The notes: generated from the letters alone by a model not told the origin. A stretch of 64,000 nt of DNA from Muricea muricata (GCA_963855995.1 OY979728.1:5939330-6003329); one strand, 5' to 3'. Positions 39,501 through 49,006 are shown, counted from the stretch's first letter. Made by a program: numbers and translations.

Positions 39501-41995
39501 TTTGTCCTCGCCACTTTCAGCACATACCTAAACACAGATATAATAAGTACAAGTCTCGAAAATACCTAGGTGGTCAAACACACAACATACCTCACTGTTT
39601 GCTATCCGTTGACTGATTTGGTCAAATACATCAGAGAAACGGTCCAACAATAGCGAATAGCTTTCCTGACTAATTTCCACCAAATAGTCGATAAATTGTT
39701 TGAGCATTTCTCTTGAATTACCAGAGGACACAAAACACTTTGGTTGATCATAGCCAGGAACATTAGAGCACACAGAGACACTCAACGGGATATGTTCAGC
39801 TTCCCATGTCAGCTTTGCTGTGTTTCCCGGGTGCTGATCTTCTCTTTTGAAGTAACACTCAAAGTCGAATGTCGCGCGATATGGAAAGTATTTTAATTCT
39901 TCAGGGATCACGATTCCTTCATCTTCGAGTAAATCAAAAATGGTTTGTGGTACTTTGTAAACACCACCAGGGAACACGTGTCGTACAGTTGCTTCGCAGG
40001 TTTTCTCGTGTCTGTTAAGTGCCCGCGCTGTTTTCCATAATTTGTCACATTTCGAGCAACAGTAAGACTTTGAGTACATTTTAAGATTGTTAATATAACT
40101 GAAGTGACTTCCGTATAGGTTAAGATACATGCTGTTGGCGTATGTACGGTGAGACCGTTGAATAAGTTGTGCAACAATCTCGGTTTTCTCCGCGTCTTCG
40201 TCCTCATATTCCACAAGCCGATATACATAAATATTTAGTTCAAACAATTTCTCTAAGTCGGGAAGTTCTTCGAGTGTAACTCCATCAAAATCATCCCCAT
40301 CTTCAGCGTAGCGTTCAAAATAATGCTGCGTGTCGCGTTCCAAATTGTGTGCGTGACATCCACGGTGTAAAGCCAGACAACGGAAGAAACACAATTTGTC
40401 CTCGTACGGTAAGCCAGTATGTTCGTTACAGTCTAGTGAAATAATAGCGGGATTCTCCAACACGTATTTCGGCAAACGGGTACTACGACCAGTAGGGTGA
40501 TCGCGAAGTTTCGTAACATAAAACGTAGCATTCGTAATGTCCATAACAATCCATTTGGAGTTGGGACGTTGTTGTCGAGCCCATTCGAACACGTCTAAAT
40601 TTTCCAACGCCAAACGTACTTGTTGCAAATCTTCACGACTGCGAATCAGAAAGGGTGCCTCAAACACACGATTGATATTTGCAGAGGAATGATGATACTG
40701 CATTTGTTCCGTATCGTTGTTGAACAGTACAAAGCCAAAAGAAAGGTTAAGTTTAAACACTGTAGTCTGGTCTTGGAATATACGTTCGACATCACCAACA
40801 AGTTCGCCCATATTCAACGAGTTTAAGCGATAATTGTACCAATCCTGAATTCGATTGCCACGACTTTGTCTGGTTCGGATGGTGCGCCAATGATCTCGAT
40901 GTAGTGTAGACGGTACATCAGCTGGTGGGTAGACGGGATCTTGAGGAAATGGATTGGCCGTCGAAGCCCCTAGATAAAAAAAAGAACATTGTTTTTTTAA
41001 ACATCTGCGATTCGCAAAATTGACATAAACTGCACCCGATGTTGAAGTTCCTAGGAAGAGAAATATTTGAATAATATCAATTTTTATGCTCACCATCATT
41101 AACTCTCGCTCGTTTCACTTGGGTCGATGTAGTTTCAGTCACCTTACGTTTACGACTGCTAACTGGTCCGTTGGATGTCTCTACAGAGGTAAAAGTTTCA
41201 AATTTCAAGTCCCGATTATTTTTTTGATTAGAGCTGACACAACTTACCTTCGCTTACTCTTGCCCGTTTTTCTCGGGTTGTAGTGTCTGTCCTCTTTTGT
41301 TTCCCACCACCGACTTGATGCACATTCCGCTGATGAGCCTGTAGCGGAAATATATTCCGAAACACTTCACCACAGATGTTACATGTATATTCACGTTCGG
41401 CTCCTCGTCGCTCATGCATCTTTAGATGTTCGCTAAGCTTGTCCTTGAAATAGAAAATAATCAACGTTAGTAAACTCAAGTTCAAGTTTCAACCTTACGA
41501 CAACTTACTCCCACTCTAGAACAAAACTATAACTAGATCATACCTTTCGACTAAATTTCTTATGACACCTCTGACACTCGAAGTTTTTTTTTTCATGGAT
41601 TTTTTCATGACGTTTCAACTTATCTCTTGTAGCAAAGGACTTCTGACATTTGTCACAAGTAAATTGTTTTTCATCAGAATGAAGTGTTTGAATATGTCGT
41701 CTCAAGGTGGTAGAACGCGTAAACCTTTTACCGCATTGATTACAATGGTCAGGCTTGTTTGGTTCTTCCCAATCATTCCACTCGGCAAGAAATTGTTCTT
41801 GAATCTCTGGCGACCATGACCCAAACATGTCGTCCACCGCCAACGCACACAGTTCACGATTCAACTCCTCATTCTCCAGCTCTTCCATAAACTGATCTCT
41901 CCTAAAACATAAAACCAAATTCATGACTGCTTTAAACCCAAAATTTAATACAACATATCAACTTACCAGATATTTTCCTGATGTTGTTGAGCCAT
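36546..41995 (-). CDS. Protein-primed DNA polymerase B with N-terminal C2H2 fingers, spliced
   Basis: GT-AG introns join exons at about 41,967-41,995 (ATG), 41,544-41,901, 41,248-41,443, 41,094-41,180, 39,591-40,969, 39,459-39,527, 39,334-39,387, 38,148-39,225 and 36,546-37,963; a 15-bp microexon near 41,040 is possible. Early exons carry C2H2 fingers (CNQCGKRFTRS, CDKCQKSFATR, CQRCHKKFSRK split by an intron, CNICGEVF). Exonuclease motifs are FDFECYF and FNSGKYD. Polymerase motifs are DANALYLW (A), NSSYGKT (B) and MDTDSAY (C). No lesions are seen. It replicates the Polinton genome. The start lies just inside the right TIR promoter. Confidence 0.85.
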
Positions 41996-42070
41996 ATTAT
42001 CCAAGTAAAAGATTCCGTACAAAAGACTCTTGTGTTTCTTGCCAAGTTAAGACGCGCGATAATAATGTAA

Positions 42071-42360
42071 GCTCGATTCGACGGTGGATTTATATAGTTT
42101 TATACCACCACCCATTAACCAATCAGAGCGCGACTATAGCGTACGTCACGGGGCATACGTACGCTGTTTTAACCAATCAGAGCATAGCTATGGCGTACGT
42201 CACTGGGTGTAGGTCACGGGGCATACGTACGCTGTTTTAACCAATCAGAGCATAGCTATGGCGTACGTCACGGGGTGTACGTCACGGGGCATACGTACGC
42301 CAACCATTAACCAATCAGAGCGCGACTATAGCGTACGTCACGGGGTGCACGTAACGGCTT
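42071..42360 (-). promoter_or_regulatory. TIR enhancer-like array and TATA box, right
   Basis: Same CCAAT/CRE-like units as at the left TIR, oriented leftward. The TATA box lies about 95 bp before the PolB ATG at 41,995. Sharing one regulatory block between the first and last transcription units would coordinate replication and structural genes. Confidence 0.55.
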
Positions 42361-42589
42361 GTGTACGTAACGCATTGTGCACACCCCTCTGCACATCCCT
42401 GCACACCCCTCTGCACATCCCTGCACACCCCTCTGCACATTCCTTTGTGCACACCCCTCTGCACACCCCTCTGCACATCCCTTTGTGCACACCCCTCCGC
42501 ACATCCCTGCACACCCCTTTGTGCACACCCCTCCGCACATCCCTGCACACCCCTAAAAAAGGGGGTCGATCGGTACCTATATTACTACT
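42071..42589 (-). repeat. Right TIR of the inner Polinton
   Basis: Inverse of the left TIR, with four CCAAT/CRE units instead of six, a TATA box (reverse of atttatatagt, 42,088-42,098) and the G-rich outer array (42,375-42,550). It drives the PolB gene leftward. Confidence 0.9.
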
Positions 42590-43128
42590 TACGGGGCGAA
42601 CGGACCGTTATCGCATAAAATTTTACCAAGCGGGATTTTCATATGATCGCACATACCTGCAATCGCTGTGTCTAGTGCACCGTCTGATTTCACTGATTTG
42701 TCAGCGCTATCATCTTTAGAAATAAGTTTTCGGACATTTTCAGAGGCAATTCCAAAATCTTGCCGGTTTGTACGATCGACGATGGACCGCCATAAGTCTT
42801 TGTAAACTTCAAATAGGCTTTCGCCCGTATTCTGGTAAACTTCCACTCCTTGTACTTTAATACTAAGTCGGTCGACAAGCAACCGGCCTAAATTGTTTAA
42901 AAACCAACTTTTCGTGTTGCTGTTGTTAAATTTAAACGATAATGCTAACGTACCCGGAACGATACATTCGTTTGCATTCAAGGCAGGAATACTTACCGCG
43001 TAAACATCTTCTGGGACGGCTTCTGTTTTCAATAACGACGCTTCAATGAAGCATCTTTTTCCACGCTCATCTTTATCGAGCACCGATACTTTCTTATAAC
43101 CTGCAGTTAATTGTTCACCTCTATTCAT
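42590..43128 (-). pseudogene. Major capsid protein, N-terminal part
   Basis: ATG 43,128 opens an ~180-codon frame up to the inner Polinton. It includes SLLKTEAVPEDVYAVSIPALN and a SFKFNNSNTKSWFLNNLGRLLVDRLSIKVQG strand-rich segment, consistent with the first jelly-roll of a double-jelly-roll capsid protein. The frame agrees across the insertion with the C-terminal part (27,587-28,309), so the gene was still coding when the Polinton inserted. The start codon follows the preceding gene's stop without spacing. Confidence 0.65.
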
Positions 43129-43310
43129 TTATTTCGTAACTTTTTTCTTGTATTTTTCATACAAAATATACGCAATAGCGACAGCAAGTAACCATAAATT
43201 TTTTGCAAGGAAACCAACGGCATCTGCACTTAACGTTAAAAGTTTAGCGGCTAAATTTAAAAGACCACCGATGATCGGTGCTACTTTTTCACCTACTTTG
43301 GCTAATGTCC
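43129..43310 (-). pseudogene. Membrane C-terminal segment, split from the 340-residue protein
   Basis: An open frame with no ATG encodes KVGEKVAPIIGGLLNLAAKLL and then AKNLWLLAVAIAYILYEKYKKK. It overlaps the end of the next gene upstream (43,302-44,315) by a few bases in another frame. I read it as the original C-terminus of that protein, separated by a one-base change near 43,300-43,320. The last span followed by a lysine tail is typical of a membrane-anchored virion protein. Confidence 0.45.
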
Positions 43311-44315
43311 TTTGATGACGGTTCGTGCTCCCATAACGATAGTGGTTATAATACCTGCAACCGAAATGGCAACGACTGAAATGCCTCCGAGGTTTCTTTT
43401 AGCCCATTGTTTAAACCGTTCAAAACGCGTTAGATCGTTTTGTTGGGCTTCTTCTTCGACCATGGATTGGACTTCTACACTTTCTGGTCGTTCGCCCCGT
43501 CGTAACCGAATTTCGTCGGCTTTGAGTACGCACGTACCAGCCATTGCCTCGTATAAACTTTTCTCTAAGAGTTTTGGTTCATCTCTAGCAAGTTGACGAA
43601 ATTTATTTTCTTGTTCTTTTATCGAACCGTTATCTAAATTAAATTCGGGGTTGGGTATTCTTATAATCCCACCGAATTCGCGTATTGTTTGCTCGCTGAT
43701 CGTCGCTGACTTTTTAGCTTTGGCTTTTATTTCCGCAACTTTCTCATCGATAAAATGTTCTAAATCTTCAGTGCTGTTTCGTACAACCGAATGTTCGAGG
43801 TCCGTAGTAACGGGTATGTCCGGTAACGTTTCTTCAATTAATGCTGCCGGTGTTTTTTTATGTTCCAATTCGGCTTTGTTTACGAGTTCTTTAAATTCGG
43901 TCACTTTAGCTAATTTCTTCGTATCTTCCGTGTACACGAGTCTTTTCCCTTTTTGAACAATAATTCGAACGTTATCAAATTCTGCACCGTTGATATTCCC
44001 TTTTCTGTTTACGGTTAATTTTAGTTTGTCAAAAATACTTTTTGCAAATGGACCGTCCACTTTGTTCAGGGAAATACCTAATTCTTTAAGAAGATTTTTT
44101 TTATCTTCCGTGTACCCACGGTTCCTAACGCCTTGAATTTTCCCTAATTCACGATCGGCTTGTTTTTCTTCTTCTAAACCTTGACGTAAGTCTGGGTTCA
44201 TCCCAGACATGATGATTACACTTTTGTCCCAATCCATACCTGTTTTTTCTTCTTCCCCTTCTTCTTCTTCGGGTATAGGGTCTTCGCCGAGGTTATCTAG
44301 TTCAATCTCGTCCAT
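43302..44315 (-). pseudogene. Large acidic membrane protein, unknown
   Basis: ATG 44,315 gives an acidic start (MDEIELDNLGEDPIPEEEEGEEEK). The middle is charged and helical. Near the C-terminus, KQWAKRNLGGISVVAISVAGIITTIVMG is a likely transmembrane span. The frame stops at 43,302, but further hydrophobic coding follows in another frame (43,129-43,310). I recall relatives repeated in cnidarian genomes, of unknown role. Its place next to capsid and penton-like genes suggests a virion or assembly protein. It is transcribed divergently from the penton-like gene. Confidence 0.5.
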
Positions 44316-44331
44316 TTTATTTAAATAAAAG
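44316..44331. promoter_or_regulatory. Divergent 16-bp promoter (TTTATTTAAATAAAAG)
   Basis: Only 16 bp separate two divergent start codons, and TTTATTTAAATAAA is nearly palindromic. The same AAATAAA next to ATG is seen at 48,203, 48,527 and 43,128, suggesting a common start-proximal promoter motif in the provirus. Confidence 0.55.
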
Positions 44332-45003
44332 ATGGACAAACTTATGTTATCGCTCGATACGGGTACAACCGACATTTTTCTTCGGAAATGTATAACGACA
44401 AAATACGGTGAAAAAATACACGTGAAAAACATTAGCGTGTTATGGAAGTATAAGAACATTATCACCAACGACAACGACCTTATAAAATTTATAACGGTTC
44501 CCGACCATCCTGCCACGAGCGTTGCGTTTGAAGAAGGGTACTGGACGTTTAATATGATTGCCTATCGTCTAGCCGAGTCCGGGATTACGTTAGAACGACA
44601 CAAACACGATAATCGGTGTACTATTCTTTCATCCAAAAAGTTAAACTTATATCGTTTTGGCCCGTTACTTGGGTTTCCAGAAAATACGATCGTTCCTAAA
44701 AATACAAAATCGAAGTCACCGTTTGTCGTTGATATTAACCGTGGATTACGGCATATAACGCTTGGGTGTAATTGCGTGAATACCGATAGGAATTTCGATA
44801 CGTACGGTAATCCGAGCCGAGTTTTTGCACGTATTCCCGTGACGACCGAACAAAGTTTAAACGAATCCATTACACCGTACGATAATATTCACACGTCGGT
44901 GTCGGTTCTAAACGGTGACCACAGTACATTCCAATTCGACGTGAACACGAATATCGGGTACAGTGTTGGGTTAACGGTCATGTTCGAATTATATATCGAA
45001 TAA
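44332..45003 (+). CDS. Penton-like minor capsid protein, outer element
   Basis: The intact 223-residue protein is beta-rich and ends VGLTVMFELYIE, like the terminal strand of a jelly-roll. Its place just before the integrase and beside the capsid gene mirrors the penton gene of the inner Polinton, which also has the pattern of a short beta-rich protein adjoining the integrase. Sequence similarity to the inner penton is not obvious by eye. The call rests on context and composition. Confidence 0.5.
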   Translation: MDKLMLSLDTGTTDIFLRKCITTKYGEKIHVKNISVLWKYKNIITNDNDLIKFITVPDHPATSVAFEEGYWTFNMIAYRLAESGITLERHKHDNRCTILSSKKLNLYRFGPLLGFPENTIVPKNTKSKSPFVVDINRGLRHITLGCNCVNTDRNFDTYGNPSRVFARIPVTTEQSLNESITPYDNIHTSVSVLNGDHSTFQFDVNTNIGYSVGLTVMFELYIE

Positions 45004-45006
45004 AAA

Positions 45007-46074
45007 ATGATCAACGAACAGGAATTAAGGGATATTTACTACGATCCTTCTAAAGGTTATCAATCTGCTGAAAAATTATACCAAAAAGCCAAAGCCGATG
45101 GAGTCAAAGTGAGTCGACGACTTGTTAAAGAGTGGTTGGAAACGCAAGATACCTATACGAGATTCAAACCTATCATTCGAAAACATAAATTCATGAAAAC
45201 GTTTGTTAAAGGTCTTGCCGATCAAATACAAATGGACCTCGTCGATATGGGACAATACGCCAGTAAAAACAAAGGGTACCGTTGGATATTAACATCTATA
45301 GAAATTCTTAGTCGGTATGCTTGTACGGTTCCCGTCTACCGAAAAGATACAAAAAACATAACGAAAGCCGTTGACCAACTATTAGGTACCTTTAAAACAA
45401 GATTTGGAAAATACCCTAACGTGGCTCAGTTTGACGAAGGAAAAGAATTTTATAACGTGGGTGTTCGGGAATTACTGAAAAGCCATAACGTTCATTACTT
45501 TTCTACACAATCCGAGAAGAAAGCGGCTATCGTTGAAAGGTTTAATCGGACATTAAAGACAAAGATGGAAAAATATTTTTACAGTAAAGGTACACGTAAT
45601 TGGGTCGACGTTTTAGACGACCTTACCAAAAATTATAACAATATCAAACACAGTAGTATTCATATGAAACCAAAAGACGGGGACCAAACGAATGAAAATA
45701 AGGTATGGGTCACGTTATACGGGAATGTTTTGGATGGTTTACAACCGCCTAAATTCAAGGTCGGAGATACGGTTAGAGTGAGCAAATACAAAAGTATTTT
45801 TGCCAAAGGGTACGAAGCCAATTTCACCGAAGAAATTTTTAAAGTGTCTAAAGTCCTTCGAGGGGATCCTACCGTTTACGAAATAGAAGACCACGAAGGA
45901 GAGCCAATTATCGGTAAATTTTACGAACAAGAATTGTCTCTTATCAACAAAAAAGACGATACGTACAGGATAGAAAAAATAATCCGGAAAAAGAACGGAA
46001 TGGCATTAGTAAAATGGTTAGGGTACGATAGTCCATCGTGGATTCCAGTAAAAGATATAAAGGATATTCAATAA
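45007..46074 (+). CDS. Retroviral-type integrase with chromodomain, outer element
   Basis: The intact 355-residue integrase has catalytic D (IQMDLVDMGQYAS, ~80), D (QFDEGKEFYN, ~142) and E (AAIVERFNRTLKTKM, ~180). A C-terminal chromodomain (YRIEKIIRKK...ALVKWLGYDSPSWIPVKDI) ends it. It starts 3 bp after the penton-like stop, with AATAAAAA before the ATG. It and the inner integrase share architecture, and their elements share the terminal AGTAGTA, implying related cleavage specificity. As one of the few lesion-free core genes, it is good phylogenetic material. Confidence 0.9.
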   Translation: MINEQELRDIYYDPSKGYQSAEKLYQKAKADGVKVSRRLVKEWLETQDTYTRFKPIIRKHKFMKTFVKGLADQIQMDLVDMGQYASKNKGYRWILTSIEILSRYACTVPVYRKDTKNITKAVDQLLGTFKTRFGKYPNVAQFDEGKEFYNVGVRELLKSHNVHYFSTQSEKKAAIVERFNRTLKTKMEKYFYSKGTRNWVDVLDDLTKNYNNIKHSSIHMKPKDGDQTNENKVWVTLYGNVLDGLQPPKFKVGDTVRVSKYKSIFAKGYEANFTEEIFKVSKVLRGDPTVYEIEDHEGEPIIGKFYEQELSLINKKDDTYRIEKIIRKKNGMALVKWLGYDSPSWIPVKDIKDIQ

Positions 46075-46077
46075 AAA

Positions 46078-47208
46078 ATGTCGGAAGAAGATTTTACCAA
46101 ATACGAAACATCGTACAGAGAATATTACGGATCGAATTATAACAAAGCGTTACGAAATTTAAAAAATACCAAAAAACGCACGGAACGACAATTCGCAAAA
46201 CAATATCCAAACGCTCATTTGGGTAGATTTAAGTTTAACGTCGTCTTATCCAAAACAGGTGACGTTACCGGGACGAGCGTATCGTTTAAAGTACGCGACG
46301 GACAATTTTTAGATATCACGACCGATGATTTTAAAAAATTATATTCGGGTGAATTACATTGGTTACCGACCATCTGGGATACGAGTGGGACGGTGCAACC
46401 GTTTGCCTTAGCGTCATCATCGTTACCCTATAATTTTAGGAAATTCACCATTTACGTCAATGCAAATTCTGGGTTTACAAGTAATTTCGGCGCGTTGTCT
46501 ACATCGTGGGAAGGAAACGCAAACGATATTACAAAAATAGCCGTGGACAAAGACGACCCGTATTTTGCATCGTTGTTGTCCGCCTATATTATTTCCCACG
46601 TGGGTGGGTTAAGTAGGAAACATTTAACAGGTGATAATAACGTTGTTACAAGTATTGCACGGTACTGCCTCTATTACCATATGAAACGGTTTACGGGAAC
46701 GCCAGAAAAAATGTCGCCGTATATTACGAACGACATTAAAAAAATAATCCAAAAAAATATTCCACACAAACGTATATGGGCTCATAAATTCGAACGGACG
46801 CGTGCCGAGATAAATTATTGGTATTCGCATCATGCGAATAAAAATAACATTAGGAATTATAGGTATAGGATGTCGGCTAATAATACCGGTGTTCTTGGTA
46901 TCGACTACGAAGAAGTTTCAAAAGTCGTCAACGATAGCGATACCGATTGGATGAAATTCATTAAAGACGATAGCGACGGTCTTACAAAAACCGGACAAAT
47001 TTTAGTACAATCGGTTATCGAATCGTACGTGTATAGCGTATTGGGAGCACAAGCACAAACGCGATGGCCTATTGTTGGACAAGGTGCAAAATCGTTACAA
47101 ACGCAGCAAATATTTCATCGGCTTGTTCAAGATACGATCGCACAAGATAACCCTGCAAAAGCCATTTCGGACATCGAAAAGCCATTCAAGACACAAACGT
47201 CGTATTAA
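46078..47208 (+). CDS. 376-residue protein, unknown
   Basis: The intact frame starts 3 bp after the integrase stop (CAATAAAAAATG). The N-terminus is basic (NLKNTKKRTERQF). No transmembrane spans or known catalytic motif are visible, and the middle is His/Tyr/Asn-rich (INYWYSHHANKNN). It is probably in one transcription unit with the integrase. I recall similar proteins beside Polinton-like integrases in cnidarians, also unannotated. A virion or core protein is a guess. Confidence 0.55.
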   Translation: MSEEDFTKYETSYREYYGSNYNKALRNLKNTKKRTERQFAKQYPNAHLGRFKFNVVLSKTGDVTGTSVSFKVRDGQFLDITTDDFKKLYSGELHWLPTIWDTSGTVQPFALASSSLPYNFRKFTIYVNANSGFTSNFGALSTSWEGNANDITKIAVDKDDPYFASLLSAYIISHVGGLSRKHLTGDNNVVTSIARYCLYYHMKRFTGTPEKMSPYITNDIKKIIQKNIPHKRIWAHKFERTRAEINYWYSHHANKNNIRNYRYRMSANNTGVLGIDYEEVSKVVNDSDTDWMKFIKDDSDGLTKTGQILVQSVIESYVYSVLGAQAQTRWPIVGQGAKSLQTQQIFHRLVQDTIAQDNPAKAISDIEKPFKTQTSY

Positions 47209-47210
47209 AC

Positions 47211-47525
47211 ATGGCTATCACGCCAGGTATTATTTTAATCCCATCCAACATGATTATTTTAAAAAATAAAGTCGAAGGGTACAACAACGTTTTAACCATC
47301 GCTACGAACGCCATGAAATTCGGCGTAAATACAAAAGTGAATTACGTCGCACCCAAGGTGACGAAGAAACCACCTATACCAACTATAACCAAAAAACCAC
47401 CTACGTCAACACCAACTATAACGAAAAAACCACCAACTATAACAACACAACCCAATGCTCATCTTCCATACCTTTTAGGTAGCACGATCGGAATAGGATT
47501 TTTAGTCACGAAATTTGTTTTGTAA
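47211..47525 (+). CDS. Thr/Pro-repeat membrane protein
   Basis: The 104-residue protein has an N-terminal hydrophobic region, then four copies of a short TKKPP repeat (KVTKKPPIPTITKKPP...). It ends in a hydrophobic anchor (LPYLLGSTIGIGFLVTKFVL). The Thr/Pro stalk plus anchor resembles small viral surface or envelope proteins. It ends in a convergent hairpin. Family is unknown. Confidence 0.5.
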   Translation: MAITPGIILIPSNMIILKNKVEGYNNVLTIATNAMKFGVNTKVNYVAPKVTKKPPIPTITKKPPTSTPTITKKPPTITTQPNAHLPYLLGSTIGIGFLVTKFVL

Positions 47526-47551
47526 TTTCATAACCTACATAGGTTATGAAA
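47526..47551. terminator. Convergent hairpin
   Basis: TTTCATAACCT and AGGTTATGAAA with a 4-base loop lie between convergent stops at 47,525 and 47,557. Confidence 0.7.
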
Positions 47552-47556
47552 CTCAT

Positions 47557-47961
47557 TTAAAACAATAGTTTAGTTGCTAAAACTCCTGCTACCGATCCCG
47601 TAACGCCAACGACAACGTTCGTATACGTTTTCATCTCGTCGGACGGTTCGTAATAATCGTTGATCGTAGGTTTTGGTCCAATATCTTCGTCCATTGCCGT
47701 CCGTAACTTGTGTAACGCTTCGTTCGTCGCATCTAAATCTATATTCGCATCGACTAATTGTTGGTGTAATAAGGCGACTTTGTTCTTTTTTTCGACGGAT
47801 TCTTTGTACCATTCGTCTTGTGCTGCTTTTAGCCTTTCCATGGCTAAATTATGTCTTTTCATTTCATCTTCGTATCCTTTTTTGTCTAATTTATGGAAAA
47901 CGTAACCGGCACCTGCAAAAGCAACAGCATTAAATAGCCCACCTGCTACGACGCTTGCCAT
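47557..47961 (-). CDS. Two-span membrane protein with coiled-coil
   Basis: In 134 residues, an N-terminal span (AGGLFNAVAFAGAGYVF) precedes a long coiled-coil (KRHNLAMERLKAAQDEWYKESVEKK ...) and a C-terminal span (VVVGVTGSVAGVLATKLLF). I recall the same layout repeated in cnidarian genomes. It may be a virion-membrane or assembly protein. It is intact, followed on the same strand by the 77-residue gene. Confidence 0.55.
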   Translation of the reverse strand: MASVVAGGLFNAVAFAGAGYVFHKLDKKGYEDEMKRHNLAMERLKAAQDEWYKESVEKKNKVALLHQQLVDANIDLDATNEALHKLRTAMDEDIGPKPTINDYYEPSDEMKTYTNVVVGVTGSVAGVLATKLLF

Positions 47962-47969
47962 TCTTTTAT

Positions 47970-48203
47970 CTAAGCCTTTTTAAACGGTTCAGCCGGGACC
48001 CAATCTTTTTTCTGTACGAATTTTACGAGTAATGACCCACCACCCACTGCGACTGCCATCTTCACCAAATTTTGCATTGTCCGTGTCACGCCAAGGTTTT
48101 CTCTTAAAAGTTTACTGCTTGCCATCGATACTCCAGCGGCCCCAACCGTGATAAGTCCAGCATTATACAAACTATTTAAAACTTCTTCTTTCGTTAAAGA
48201 CAT
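47970..48203 (-). CDS. 77-residue membrane protein
   Basis: MSLTKEEVLNSLYNAGLITVGAAGVSMASSKLL has one predicted span, with a second hydrophobic stretch (MAVAVGGGSLLVKFV). The start is preceded by TAAATAAATAAG, the common promoter-like pattern. No family is recognised. It lies 8 bp upstream of the two-span protein, so the two are probably cotranscribed. Confidence 0.5.
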   Translation of the reverse strand: MSLTKEEVLNSLYNAGLITVGAAGVSMASSKLLRENLGVTRTMQNLVKMAVAVGGGSLLVKFVQKKDWVPAEPFKKA

Positions 48204-48210
48204 TACTTAT

Positions 48211-48527
48211 TTATTTACAAATCATCAAAATTATTTTTTTTTCTGGTTGTTTTTCTTGTGTCTGTGGTTGCTCTTGTTGTTTTTCTTCGTCCCTACAAAA
48301 GAACCTATAAGCACCGTAGCCAAGGCCGGCTACACCGAGCGTACCTACGGATACATAGAGGATGTTTGAGTTTTCAATACATTCTTCTTCTTTTTCGGCT
48401 CGGCCCGACGTTCCTCGGCTTTCCGTGCTTTGGCTTCTTTGGAAATAGCTGCTAAACGTCTTCCTGCTGCTACCCGGCCAGGGTTTTTTACTTTTTCGGT
48501 CGTAGTTATTTTAGGTTCTTCTGACAT
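48211..48527 (-). pseudogene. Basic-tail membrane protein, frame broken in an A-rich run
   Basis: ATG 48,527 opens MSEEPKITTTEKVKNPGRVAAGRR with a basic helical region that ends prematurely at 48,345. In another frame the sequence continues to 48,211 with a hydrophobic span (ILYVSVGTLGVAGLGYGAY) and a Gln/Glu-rich tail. The switch falls in an AAGAAGAAGAA run near 48,385-48,395. The start is preceded by TTTAAATAAATA. Cause of the break (lesion, assembly error, slippage) is unresolved. Confidence 0.45.
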
Positions 48528-48539
48528 TATTTATTTAAA

Positions 48540-48650
48540 TAACTTGTATTCTTTTTTTAAAGTACTTTGTACGACTTCAACAAGTTCTTTGTAAAGTACT
48601 TCAACAAGTTCTTTGTAAAGTACTTTACAAAAAAAAAAAATTTTTCTCTA
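48540..48650. repeat. Direct repeats of 'caacaagttctttgtaaagtactt'
   Basis: The unit recurs about twice exactly with a third partial copy (48,575-48,640), and AAAGTACTTT is itself palindromic. It precedes the gene at 48,659. It could be regulatory or a slippage product. Confidence 0.5.
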
Positions 48651-48658
48651 TATAATAA

Positions 48659-48975
48659 ATGCGGTTTAACAAGTCATCCGTACAATTATCAGCAGCCGTG
48701 ATCCTCGCGTTAACTACTAAGGATTATATAACAGCGGGCGTATTTTTTACATTGGGTATATTTGAACGATTGAAGGAACATGAAGAAGAAGAAAGAAGAA
48801 GAAGGGTAGAATCTGATATCTGTGAAGATAATCTAAATATACTGAGACACATAAATATACTGAGACTACTAGGATTTATCGCCTAAAAGACTTTGTGGAC
48901 CCTGGATTCATGTATGTCCCCCTTGAAGAAAATGCTATCCCACAGCCATTAAAAAACCTGAAAGAAGAAGAAGAT
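48659..48975 (+). pseudogene. Membrane protein, frame broken near the C-terminus
   Basis: ATG 48,659 (tctatataataaATG) begins MRFNKSSVQLSAAVILALTT. A hydrophobic segment is followed by a charged EHEEEERRRR stretch. The frame ends at 48,886, but a second frame runs on to 48,975 with MYVPLEENAIPQPLKNL. A one-base change lies somewhere between 48,840 and 48,890. Function is unknown. It ends at a convergent hairpin. Confidence 0.45.
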
Positions 48976-48977
48976 TA

Positions 48978-49006
48978 AATAATTCTAAACGAATTTCTCG
49001 TTTAGA
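48978..49006. terminator. Convergent hairpin
   Basis: AATTCTAAACGA and TCGTTTAGAATT separate the rightward gene ending 48,975 from the leftward gene ending 49,002. Confidence 0.65.

Larger units (their letters stand above)
28310..42589. mobile_element. Inner Polinton/Maverick, nearly intact
   Basis: The TIRs start AGTAGTAATATAGG and the element is flanked by the exact 6-bp duplication TACGGG (28,304-28,309 and 42,590-42,595). The length is 14.28 kb. Rightward genes are the GRF protein, integrase, penton, pX-like protein, capsid and protease; leftward genes are two unknown proteins, the ATPase, a zinc-finger fragment and a spliced PolB. This is the standard Polinton set. Main ORFs are intact, so insertion was recent compared with the decayed outer element. 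Introns, TATA boxes and AATAAA signals imply nuclear Pol II transcription. Confidence 0.95.
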
